Source: an uncultured Polaribacter sp.
GTDB taxonomy: Bacteria > Bacteroidota > Bacteroidia > Flavobacteriales > Flavobacteriaceae
DNA length: 54,391 nt
Assembly: GCF_947501385.1 (NCBI RefSeq)
Contig: NZ_CANMVP010000032.1
Span: 1-54,391 of the forward strand
Direction: 5' to 3'
In this document: piece after piece, positions 1 to 8,187 of the stretch
Numbering within the stretch: the stretch's first letter is position 1
Layout of the letters: each line of letters opens with the position of its first letter
The notes under the pieces: generated by a model
What the model was told of the DNA's origin: nothing
Database searches by the model: none
What the model saw: only the letters and a program-made list of their open reading frames with translations
Program-made: the position numbers and the translations under genes

Positions 1-86
1 ATAATAAACCAATTATTACTATTTTTAATAATGAAATAAATAACTAAAAACGGTCAACTCTAATCAGGGAAGTACAAATAGACAAA

Positions 87-647
87 CAGAAAATAGAAGA
101 TAGAAGATAGAAGATATCTTAAAACCATAAATATTGTTAAACTTGAAACCTGAAACCTTTTAACTACACCCCGTCTAACCTTGAAACCTAGAAACTTGAA
201 ACCTTTTGAACCTCATCCGTGTCTAACCTTGAATCTTTTGAAGTATGAAGAGGTAGGAAGTTAGCCGTTGGAAATTAGATATTAGATATTAGATATTAGA
301 AGTTAGAAAATAGACAACAGAAAATAGAAGATATCTTAAAACCATAAATATTGTTAACCTTGAAACCTAGAAACTTGAAACCTTTTGAACCTCATCCGTG
401 TCTAACCTTGAATCTTTTGAAGTATGAAGAGGTAGGAAGTTAGCCGTTGGAAATTAGATATTAGATATTAGATATTAGAAGTTAGAAAATAGACAACAGA
501 AAATAGAAGATATCTTAAAACCATAAATATTGTTAACCTTGAAACCTAGAAACTTGAAACCTGAAACCTTTTAACTACACTCCGTCTAACCTTGAATTTT
601 GAATTAAGAATATTGAACCTTTTGAAGAACCTTGAATCTTTTGAAGC
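87..647. repeat. Degenerate intergenic repeat field with a 179-bp tandem repeat
   Basis: Gene-free stretch. Two copies of a 179-bp unit lie head to tail at about 176-354 and 355-533. A further partial copy starts at about 534, and a diverged partial copy lies upstream at about 87-175. Inside each full unit there is a shorter array built on ATTAGAT and repeated CTTGAAACCT words. The unit contains the text CTTGAATCTTTTGAAG followed by TATGAAG, and the same text followed by CATGAAA forms the immediate leader and start codon of the gene at 648, so the leader of that gene derives from, or gave rise to, the repeat. No open frame of note is seen. Confidence 0.8.
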
Positions 648-1310
648 ATGAAAAAAACAACCCAAATAGCCTTGGCAATCGCCCTCCTCCTACTCCTTTT
701 CCTATTCAAAGACTGGATTAGAAATGCCATCATTACAGGACTCGGGGGCTATACCACCAAAGAAACTCAAACCATTACCAAAACGGAATATAAACAAGGT
801 GCTATTGATACGTTAGCGGTCTTTAACCACTATGTCAGCACCAAAGGTATTACGCTAAACCCCGAGCCTAAAATTGTGTACATTACACGTACAGCTCCAA
901 ATCAAAAAAATACAATCCTTCCCAAAGAAAGCGTACCGATAGATTCCGTCAAACAATTTGAAGTCCAAGTGAAAGATAGCTTGCTAGACGGACGCTTTAC
1001 CATCTATAACAAGTTTAATGGAGATTTGCTCTCTTCTGAATTCAATTACAAACCGCTCTTTCCCAAATACCTGTTACGGGTAGATACCCTCCGAATCGCC
1101 ACCACCCAAACGGAAACCTTGACTCGGATTCGTTCTAAATTCGGACTGGGCTTAGGGGTTGACACCCAAAGTCGGTTTCAAATTCTAGGCAGTTATACCA
1201 CCAAAAACAATTGGCAATTTGTCTATGAGTTTGAAATCCCTAGTGGGATTACTGATCCTACGGACATAAAGCAACCTGTGCATGGGATTAAGGTGTTGAA
1301 GGGGTTTTAA
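648..1310 (+). CDS. Membrane-anchored hypothetical protein, DUF6808-like
   Basis: A 220-residue protein with one N-terminal membrane segment (residues about 7-21, a leucine-rich stretch) followed by a soluble domain. I do not recognise it firmly. The overall plan (N-terminal anchor, middle beta-rich part, C-terminal segment GLGLGVDTQSRFQ and so on) resembles DUF6808-type proteins of Bacteroidota phages and mobile elements, but this is a recollection, not a search result. The start at 648 gives a plausible anchor at the very N-terminus. The leader is made of the neighbouring repeat and shows no clear ribosome binding site. Codon use is visibly richer in G and C (CTC, CTA, ACC, GCC) than the AT-rich genes downstream, which suggests recent transfer or a prophage remnant. 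It stands alone between two repeat-rich gaps. Confidence 0.65.
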   Translation: MKKTTQIALAIALLLLLFLFKDWIRNAIITGLGGYTTKETQTITKTEYKQGAIDTLAVFNHYVSTKGITLNPEPKIVYITRTAPNQKNTILPKESVPIDSVKQFEVQVKDSLLDGRFTIYNKFNGDLLSSEFNYKPLFPKYLLRVDTLRIATTQTETLTRIRSKFGLGLGVDTQSRFQILGSYTTKNNWQFVYEFEIPSGITDPTDIKQPVHGIKVLKGF

Positions 1311-1316
1311 GTAACC

Positions 1317-1353
1317 CCCTTTGTCCTACGGACATTTCCCCGAAGGGGAAAGT
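1317..1353. repeat. REP-like double hairpin typical of Bacteroidota intergenic DNA
   Basis: Two short palindromes follow the stop of the gene ending at 1310: GTCC-tac-GGAC and TTTCCCC-gaa-GGGGAAA. I know similar CCCCTTTGTCC...GGGGAAAG words as scattered intergenic repeats in flavobacteria. It may act as a terminator or mRNA end for the upstream gene, but there is no T-run directly after it. Confidence 0.55.
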
Positions 1354-1869
1354 TGAGCTGTCATCAACCATGGTGTATCTTATTCTAGAAATTGGGACTT
1401 GGATTGCAAATTCCAGCTGTCGGGATGGTGTTTGTTCTGTGCTCCTGAAAGGGCGATATGACGATCCCCAAACCTGTTTCTCATGATTTTTATCGGATGG
1501 GATGCTTCCCTCCTTTACATGCATCGTCCCGCTGGGACTTACATTTGTTTGTAAAATATCTTAATGTAGGGCCAAATGCATTGGATAAGGAACTAAATAG
1601 GCGACATTGGTGAGTGCAGCTTGAAGTGAGTTTTGAAGGATTGGACTTTTCTTTTGTTTTGTTAGTGTTTATAGTAGGTATGGCTACTCTATTATTTTTG
1701 TGTTCATAAAAGTGTACGTTTTAGTTATCATGCAAATGAGATTTCAATCCTATATTTTATGAAAATTTTTAAAATAAGCTCATGAATTACATCTAAAAAA
1801 GGTTATTGGAGTTAATCTGAAGAATTAGTCTTGACCTAGTAACATTGATTAAACATTCCAAAAAAGTGA
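1354..1869. other. Gene-free stretch with a second small palindrome
   Basis: No convincing gene. A 78-codon frame on the minus strand at 1288-1524 overlaps the REP-like repeat and the end of the upstream gene and looks accidental. A short palindrome GTCCC-gct-GGGAC lies at 1526-1538. The first 250 bases are richer in G and C, like the gene at 648. After about 1600 the DNA returns to the AT-rich background, so a composition boundary lies here. Confidence 0.5.
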
Positions 1870-3018
1870 CTACATTTTAAATAAATCGTAACCAACCCCT
1901 ATTCCTAACCAAGGCTTCCCATCATATACCCAAGAGTTAGAAACTCTTCCAACACCTTTATCAATTCCCGTAAAAATTCCAACACTTATCTTATTCCAAC
2001 TTTTAACATAGCCAAGTCCAAAACTTATAGTTCCTATGGTGCCTTCAGCGTCTCCTTGAGGTTGGGTTAATGTAACATTTGTATTAGCTGCAGATAATTC
2101 AACAGCAGTTGAGCCCAAAAAAGCACCTATTGTATTTTTTATTGTTTTAATTCTGTTTCCAACTTTTTTACGATGTGTAAATTTAGTTTTTCCCCAACTG
2201 CGTCCACTAAATAGTGCTAAATTAACAGAAGTACTAAACTCTTCACTTTTAATAATTATTTGTTTGATATCCATTTCATTACTTTTATCTAAAGCACTTC
2301 TATTCGTTTGAAACCTGTATTTTAATGGAATAGTAATGGCGTTAATATTCCATTCTGTAAATTTAAAAATTGCGGTATGATCATCAGGAATTTCATAAAA
2401 CAATGCTTCTCTTGTTTCCATTTGATCATTTAGATTCTTATCCTCTTTAATTTCAACTTCAACCTCAACATCATTTTTATCCCTTTTAGTTGATTTTATG
2501 ATACCATTATCTGATTGCAAATCATCATTTCCAACTGCTCCTTCTTTAAAAGGCCATAGATTTACATATAGTCTACCTTTTTCCATAATTAAACCTGCTT
2601 TATACTCAATCTTATTATCTTTTGCGTTGCCAAACGTTTTTGCTCTTATTACTGATAAAACTCCAATTCTTCTATATAATAAAGGATTATTAAAGTTATT
2701 TTCATTTACTAATAAAATATTACTCGAACAATCTTTTAGTTTAACGTCTTTGAATACGCCGTTTTCTATAAGTTTAATTTGTTCATCAATAATTTTTTTA
2801 TTGGATGCCGACAACTGAAAATAATTAATACATTTTTCTCTAGATAAAAATTTGACTTTTGCATTTTCTTTTTCATTTAACGAATTATAATCATAGGTAT
2901 GTTTTTTATCTTTTAGAAAATCAATGAAATTCGTTATTTTATAATTCTTATAATAGGTTTCTTGCCCATAACAAGCAAATCCGATTACTCCTATAAACAC
3001 TAAAAAAATATTTTTCAT
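1870..3018 (-). CDS. Secreted or outer-membrane hypothetical protein
   Basis: A 382-residue protein with a clear signal peptide (MKNIFLVFIGVIGFACYGQ, cleavage probably after the Gly/Gln region near 18-19). The remainder is polar and lysine/asparagine-rich with no motif that I recognise. The last 100 residues alternate hydrophobic and polar residues and end in GIGVGYDLFKM, with an aromatic near the C-terminus, which is compatible with a small beta-barrel or a barrel-derived domain. It is transcribed away from the restriction-modification operon and separated from it by the MITE-like element. Function unknown. The start at 3018 is supported by the signal peptide. Confidence 0.7.
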   Translation of the reverse strand: MKNIFLVFIGVIGFACYGQETYYKNYKITNFIDFLKDKKHTYDYNSLNEKENAKVKFLSREKCINYFQLSASNKKIIDEQIKLIENGVFKDVKLKDCSSNILLVNENNFNNPLLYRRIGVLSVIRAKTFGNAKDNKIEYKAGLIMEKGRLYVNLWPFKEGAVGNDDLQSDNGIIKSTKRDKNDVEVEVEIKEDKNLNDQMETREALFYEIPDDHTAIFKFTEWNINAITIPLKYRFQTNRSALDKSNEMDIKQIIIKSEEFSTSVNLALFSGRSWGKTKFTHRKKVGNRIKTIKNTIGAFLGSTAVELSAANTNVTLTQPQGDAEGTIGTISFGLGYVKSWNKISVGIFTGIDKGVGRVSNSWVYDGKPWLGIGVGYDLFKM

Positions 3019-3100
3019 AATCTGTAAGTTTAATTGAACTGCAAGTTCTTTATTTTTTTTTCAAAATATATACCTACAAATAGGGATATATACTTTTATA

Positions 3101-3508
3101 GAGGTCAGTAGTTAAATACATACTAAGTGAAAATTTTAAAATGCTGTTTATCAGATTCCTGAGTCATTCGTTATTGTCCGTTCGAGACCCGAGAAAAAAA
3201 TTTTATCAAGCGATTGGAATGACATGAATTAGTCTATAAAATATGTCTGTTCGAGCATTGCCAAAATCAAAATGTATTTTGATTGAAGGTAGCTTGCGAA
3301 GCAAATCGAGAACTATTAAGTATTTAATAATCAATAAATTAAATAAACACGTCAATGGTAGCATTACTGAAATGAAAATGTATTTTCATTGAAAGTAGCT
3401 AGCAAAGCTATCGAGAACTATTGGTTTGCTTTATATAGGTTTCGACTGCGCTCAACCAGACATCGTTAGTTAATTATTATTTTTAATAAGTAACTAGCTA
3501 CTGACCTC
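3101..3508. mobile_element. MITE-like element with inverted termini and 12-bp flanking duplication
   Basis: The 408-bp element begins GAGGTCAGTAGTTA (3101-3114) and ends in the near inverse TAACTAGCTACTGACCTC (3491-3508). The 12 bases TATACTTTTATA lie immediately outside both ends (3089-3100 and 3509-3520), as expected of a target-site duplication. No transposase frame fits inside, so it is a non-autonomous element. A 10-12 bp duplication is known for some IS4-type elements, but the family is not identified. A third copy of the terminus occurs at 16214. It lies directly upstream of hsdM and may affect that operon's promoter. Confidence 0.8.
3255..3422. repeat. Paired covarying hairpins inside the MITE-like element
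   Basis: Two imperfect copies of a roughly 63-bp unit (3255-3317 and 3361-3422) lie in direct orientation. Each contains two hairpins. The first is AATCAAAAT-gt-ATTTTGATT in copy 1 (3265-3284) and AATGAAAAT-gt-ATTTTCATT in copy 2 (3371-3390), a C:G to G:C compensatory swap. The second is GCTT-gcg-AAGC (3292-3302) and TAGCT-agcaa-AGCTA (3396-3410). Both units end with ATCGAGAACTATT. The preserved pairing suggests that the folded form matters. Confidence 0.7.
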
Positions 3509-3625
3509 TATACTTTTATATAAAAATTTATAATTATGGATTTCCATAATTCTATTCCAGTTCTTTTCACTATTTTTAAAAATCAAAAAAAAACTGCAAT
3601 CCAAACTTAACATCCTATCTGCCAA

Positions 3626-5194
3626 ATGGCTAAAAAAGCAACAACCAAAAAACAAAAATCCATAGAAGAAACGTTATGGGATTCCGCAAATAAATTAAGA
3701 GGAACTGTAGAAAGTTCAGAATACAAACATGTAGTTTTAGGACTAATTTTCTTAAAATTTGCAAGCGATAAATTTCAAGTTCGCAGACAAGAATTGTTAG
3801 ACGATGGCAAGGAGAGATTCATAGACATGGTTGAATTTTACACACAGAAAAACGTGTTTTATTTAACAGAGGAATCTCGTTGGAGCTATATTATTGCCAA
3901 TGCAAAACAAGACGATATTGCGCTTAAAATAGACACCGCTTTATATACGGTAGAAAAAAACAACCCATCTTTAAAAGGTGCGTTGCCAGACAATTATTTT
4001 TCCCGTTTAAATATGGACGTTAGTAAATTGGCAGCTTTATTAGACACCATAAATAATATAGATACTTTAAAAGACGAGCAACAAGATATTGTGGGTAGAG
4101 TCTATGAATATTTTCTAAGCAAATTTGCGATTGCAGAAGGCAAAGGAAAAGGTGAATTTTACACACCAAAAAGTATTGTAAACTTGATTGCAGAATTAAT
4201 AGAGCCGTATAAAGGGAAGATTTACGATCCTGCTTGTGGTTCTGGTGGTATGTTTGTGCAGTCTATGAAATTTATAGACAGCCATAACGGAAACAAAAAA
4301 GACATTTCTATTTACGGACAAGAATATACAGCAACTACCTATAAATTGGCAAAAATGAATTTGGCCATTCGTGGCATTGCTGCAAATTTGGGTGATGTAC
4401 CTGCAGATACTTTTGGCAAAGACCAACACCCAGATTTAAAGGCAGATTATATCATGGCAAACCCGCCATTTAACCAAAAAGCGTGGCGAGCAACAGACGA
4501 ATTATTAGACGACCCACGTTGGCGAGGTTATGATGTACCACAAACAGGAAACGCCAATTATGGTTGGATTCTTAATATGGTGTCTAAACTCTCAGACAAT
4601 GGTGTTGCAGGTTTTATACTAGCCAATGGTGCATTATCTGGTGGAGGAACTGAATACGAAATACGTAAAAAACTTATTGAAAATAAGTTGGTAGAGTCTA
4701 TTGTTATTCTGCCACAAAACATGTTTTACACCACTAATATTAGTGTAACTATTTGGATTTTAAATAATAACAGAAAAGAACGTAAGGTTAAAATTAATGA
4801 TGTTGAAAAGAATTATCGAAATAGAGAAGATGAAATACTGTTTTTAGATTTAAGAGAAGTTGGTGTGCCTTTCGAGAAGAAATTCATACAATTTAGTCCT
4901 GAAAACATCGAAGATGTTTCAAAAACACTTCATAACTGGCAACAAGATTCAGGAACCTACAAAAATATTCCAGAATTCTGCTATTCTGCAACGATTGAGG
5001 AAGTGCGTAAAAGAGATTACTCATTAGTGCCAAGTAAGTATATAGAGTTCGTCAACCGGGACGAGAACATCAATTTTGATGAGAAGATGAAAGATTTACA
5101 AATTGAGTTTTCTCAGCTTTTAAAAGACGAAGCACAATCTAAAGCCGAATTATTAAACGTGTTTAAAGAATTAGGTTATGAAATCGAATTATAG
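3626..5194 (+). CDS. hsdM: Type I restriction-modification methyltransferase subunit HsdM
   Basis: N6-adenine methyltransferase subunit of a type I restriction-modification complex (M2S modifies, R2M2S restricts). The 522 residues are a normal length. An N-terminal HsdM_N helical domain (about 10-140) is followed by the N6_Mtase domain with FYTPKSIVNLI, the SAM-binding motif DPACGSGG at 201-208 and the catalytic NPPF at 279-282. Start at 3626 gives a typical lysine-rich N-terminus. The end overlaps hsdS by 17 bases, so translation is probably coupled. It opens a six-gene operon that closes with hsdR at 14511. The MITE-like element sits 117 bases upstream. Confidence 0.96.
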   Translation: MAKKATTKKQKSIEETLWDSANKLRGTVESSEYKHVVLGLIFLKFASDKFQVRRQELLDDGKERFIDMVEFYTQKNVFYLTEESRWSYIIANAKQDDIALKIDTALYTVEKNNPSLKGALPDNYFSRLNMDVSKLAALLDTINNIDTLKDEQQDIVGRVYEYFLSKFAIAEGKGKGEFYTPKSIVNLIAELIEPYKGKIYDPACGSGGMFVQSMKFIDSHNGNKKDISIYGQEYTATTYKLAKMNLAIRGIAANLGDVPADTFGKDQHPDLKADYIMANPPFNQKAWRATDELLDDPRWRGYDVPQTGNANYGWILNMVSKLSDNGVAGFILANGALSGGGTEYEIRKKLIENKLVESIVILPQNMFYTTNISVTIWILNNNRKERKVKINDVEKNYRNREDEILFLDLREVGVPFEKKFIQFSPENIEDVSKTLHNWQQDSGTYKNIPEFCYSATIEEVRKRDYSLVPSKYIEFVNRDENINFDEKMKDLQIEFSQLLKDEAQSKAELLNVFKELGYEIEL

Positions 5195-6383
5195 AAAAAT
5201 AGGTGATTTCATTCAATTAGTAGATGAACGAAATAAAGATTTAAAAGTTACCAAACTTTTAGGTTTAAGTATTTCTAAACAGTTTATACCTTCTGTTGCC
5301 AATATTTTTGGAACAAATATGGCAAACTACAAAATTATTCGTAAAAATCAGTTTGCTTGCAGTACAATGCAAGTAAGAAGGGATAAGAAAATGCCAATGG
5401 CTTTATTAAAAGATTTTGAAGAGGCAATTATTTCACAAGCTTATCCAGTTTTTGAAGTTGTAGATGAAACTATTCTGAACCCAGAATATTTAATGATGTG
5501 GTTTACACGCTCCGAGTTTGATAGACATGCTTGTTTTTTAGCTGTTGGTGGAGTCAGAGGAAGCTTAGAATGGGAAGATTTTTTAGAAATGCCAATTCCT
5601 GTTCCATCCATAGAAAAACAACTCGAAATTGTAAAGGAATACAACATAATTGTAGATAGAGTTAAATTAAACGAAACTTTAAATCAAAAATTAGAAGATA
5701 CTGCGCAAGCTTTGTATAAACATTGGTTTTTAGATTTTGAGTTTCCTAATGCTGATGGAAGACCTTATAAGTCTTCTGGTGGCAAAATGGTTTTTAATGA
5801 GGAGTTGGATTTGGAGATTCCTGATGGTTGGGAGCTTACAAATACTGATAAATCTTCAGAAATATTATTTGGATATTCTTTTGATTCAAAACTATTTTCT
5901 GTTAATGAACTTGAAAAACCACTAATCAGAATAAGGGATATTATATCTAATAAAGCAGAGACTTTTACAAGTGAAAAAGTAGACGAAAAGTACATTGTCA
6001 AACCAAAAGATTTACTTATCGGAATGGATGGGAAATTTCATTGTAGAATTTGGCTTGGTAATGAATCTTATCTTAATCAACGAGTTGTTAGATTAAGAGA
6101 GAATTCTAATATCTCCATCTATAAAATATTCTTTTCCATTCAAGAAGAATTATTAAAATTACAAGATTCAATATTTGGAACTACAGTTTCTCATTTGTCT
6201 AATGGTAATGTTAGAAATTTAAAAATAATAAAATCTCCTTTGGATAAGAAGTATCAATTTATCTCAAATTCAATTATACAGAGACAAAATATATTCTTTT
6301 CTGAAAATTTAATTCTTCAGGAATTAAAAGATTTACTTCTTTCCAAAATGTCAAAAGTAGAAACAAAAACAGTTTTAGTTTAA
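5178..6383 (+). CDS. hsdS: Type I restriction-modification specificity subunit HsdS
   Basis: DNA-recognition subunit that sets the target of both methylation and cleavage. The 401 residues comprise a first target-recognition domain (about 1-160), a central conserved helix with LNETLNQKLEDTAQALYKHW (about 170-190), a second recognition domain (about 215-370) and a C-terminal helix. This is the normal two-half-site layout. The phrase PVPSIEKQLEIV marks the end of the first recognition domain, as in the family. Start at 5178 lies inside hsdM (17-base overlap). The OLD-family gene follows after 10 bases. No inverted hsdS fragments were seen nearby, so I see no sign of recombination-driven switching. 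Confidence 0.94.
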   Translation: MKSNYRKIGDFIQLVDERNKDLKVTKLLGLSISKQFIPSVANIFGTNMANYKIIRKNQFACSTMQVRRDKKMPMALLKDFEEAIISQAYPVFEVVDETILNPEYLMMWFTRSEFDRHACFLAVGGVRGSLEWEDFLEMPIPVPSIEKQLEIVKEYNIIVDRVKLNETLNQKLEDTAQALYKHWFLDFEFPNADGRPYKSSGGKMVFNEELDLEIPDGWELTNTDKSSEILFGYSFDSKLFSVNELEKPLIRIRDIISNKAETFTSEKVDEKYIVKPKDLLIGMDGKFHCRIWLGNESYLNQRVVRLRENSNISIYKIFFSIQEELLKLQDSIFGTTVSHLSNGNVRNLKIIKSPLDKKYQFISNSIIQRQNIFFSENLILQELKDLLLSKMSKVETKTVLV

Positions 6384-6393
6384 ACTCTATTAT

Positions 6394-8187
6394 ATGAAAT
6401 TAAAAAACATTGCTATTACGAATTATAGAGGCGTTAAGAATATACAAGAAGTGCCTCTTAGAAATTTATCATCTATTGTTGGTAAAAACGATGCAGGAAA
6501 GTCTATAGTGCTTAATGCAATTGCTACTTTTTTAGATGCTAAAAACTATCCTGTTGTAGATTCAGATTTTAATGACAACGATTCAATAATTGTATTTCAA
6601 GTTGTGTTTGAACATTCCAATTTAAAAGAAATTTTAGAAGCCAAAATAAAAACTAAGATTAAAAAGGCTGATGGATTAGAAGAATTTTTAAATGATTTTA
6701 TTTTTGATGGAACAATCATTTATGAAAGAGAAATTAATAAATCGGGTAAAGCATATAATAAAGAATCTATATTAATTAAAGATTTTAATGATGAAGAGTT
6801 TGCTAATTTGTATTTTAAAGCTGACGAAGAATTAAACAAAATTATTGAAGATAATACAGTAGTAATACCAGTTGAAGGAAAAGGACGAAATTCAAAAATT
6901 GAAAAAATTAAACATATTAAAGCATTTGCTATCGATAAAGGGATTCAGGTAGAAAATAAATTTATAATTGATGATTTTAAGATTAGTAGTTTATTTCCTC
7001 AAGTAGAATTGTTTGTCTCAGATTATGGTTTAGAAGCTGATACAAAATTTAAAACAAATTCTGTTACAGAGATTTCAGAGTATTTTCAAAATGCAATAAA
7101 AGAAGAACAACAACCTCTTAGAATTGTTGAAAAAGAAATTGAGACAGAAATGCAAATAGAAGCTGAATCAATTAAAGAATTTATGTCTGACTATACGTCT
7201 TCACTTCAAAAGGTTGAAATAAAACCTCAGATAATATGGAAAGATGCTATTAAGAATGTAGATGTCCGCTTTCAATTTGAAGGAGATGAAAATCCAATTC
7301 CAATGAGTCATAAAGGAACAGGATATAGACGTCTATTTATGGTTGCAAGATTTAGGTATTTAGCAGAAAAAAATAAGGGGAATAATATTGTTTATCTTAT
7401 AGAAGAGCCAGAGACTTTTCTGCACCCTTCGGCTCAAGAAGACTTATTGAACGCTTTAAAAGAATTATCTGAAGACAATCAAATTGTTATTACAACGCAC
7501 TCTCCTGTATTTGCAGGTGCTACAGAGACTAGTTCTGTAATTCTATGTAAAAAAGAGAATCAAACAATTTATAAATCCTCAACAGATGAAACAAGACAAG
7601 AGTTTTTGTTCAGTATAATTGAAGAGTTGGGTATTAAGCCATCTTTTAATTTAAGAGATAAGTTTGAAAAAATTCTTTTTGTTGAAGGTAAAGATGATGC
7701 TTTAGCTTATAAGCTTATTTGTCAAAAGATTTTGGATAGAGATTTAGAAGAAAAAGTATTAGTCCTGCCAACTGGCGGAAGTAGTGTAGATTTTTTTATA
7801 AATATTTCTTATTTCAAAGAAAATGGTAGAGAACTCTTTCTTCTTATTGATAGTGATAAAGGATTAACAGAAAAGGAACCAAAAAAACCAATTTTACAGG
7901 ATAAAACAATAGAAGATTTTAATGCTAACTTTGGTTTTGGATATGCTCTTAAAAAGTCAAATTTAGAAAGCTACTTTCATCCAAGAGCTTTAGAAAATAA
8001 TTATCACCACCTTAAAGATAATGAGATACATTTTTTTGGAGATAATGAATACTTAAAAGATTTTTTTAAAGAAAAAGGGATAAATAAAAAACATAACATT
8101 GATATATTTAATTCAATGACCAAGGAGCAATTTGAAGAAGTTTTGGAAATTGAGTTGATTGACTTTTTGAATAAAATATTAGAATAA
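6394..8187 (+). CDS. OLD-family ATP-dependent nuclease (AAA ATPase plus TOPRIM)
   Basis: A 597-residue ATPase/nuclease. Visible motifs are Walker A GKNDAGKS (30-37), the Walker B/signature region LIEEPETFLHPSAQ (335-348), the H-loop ITTHSP (His369) and a C-terminal TOPRIM domain with VEGKDD (430-435) and IDSDKG (Asp486, Asp488). This is the order of overcoming-lysogenization-defect nucleases, which in other systems (P2 Old, GajA) defend against phage. There is no UvrD-type GajB partner. It begins 10 bases after hsdS and its stop overlaps the next start (TAATG), placing it firmly inside the type I operon. Likely an accessory anti-phage effector; the trigger is unknown. Confidence 0.88.
   Translation: MKLKNIAITNYRGVKNIQEVPLRNLSSIVGKNDAGKSIVLNAIATFLDAKNYPVVDSDFNDNDSIIVFQVVFEHSNLKEILEAKIKTKIKKADGLEEFLNDFIFDGTIIYEREINKSGKAYNKESILIKDFNDEEFANLYFKADEELNKIIEDNTVVIPVEGKGRNSKIEKIKHIKAFAIDKGIQVENKFIIDDFKISSLFPQVELFVSDYGLEADTKFKTNSVTEISEYFQNAIKEEQQPLRIVEKEIETEMQIEAESIKEFMSDYTSSLQKVEIKPQIIWKDAIKNVDVRFQFEGDENPIPMSHKGTGYRRLFMVARFRYLAEKNKGNNIVYLIEEPETFLHPSAQEDLLNALKELSEDNQIVITTHSPVFAGATETSSVILCKKENQTIYKSSTDETRQEFLFSIIEELGIKPSFNLRDKFEKILFVEGKDDALAYKLICQKILDRDLEEKVLVLPTGGSSVDFFINISYFKENGRELFLLIDSDKGLTEKEPKKPILQDKTIEDFNANFGFGYALKKSNLESYFHPRALENNYHHLKDNEIHFFGDNEYLKDFFKEKGINKKHNIDIFNSMTKEQFEEVLEIELIDFLNKILE

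Noticed and set aside
1..647. CRISPR array
   Set aside because: The 179-bp tandem units are themselves repeated end to end with no unique spacers of constant length.
1288..1524. 78-codon minus-strand frame
   Set aside because: It runs through the REP-like hairpin and the 3' end of the upstream gene; its FPFGEMSVGQRG piece is just the translation of that intergenic repeat.
5178..6383. Phase-variable hsdS shufflon
   Set aside because: No second hsdS, inverted partial copy or recombinase gene lies in the window.
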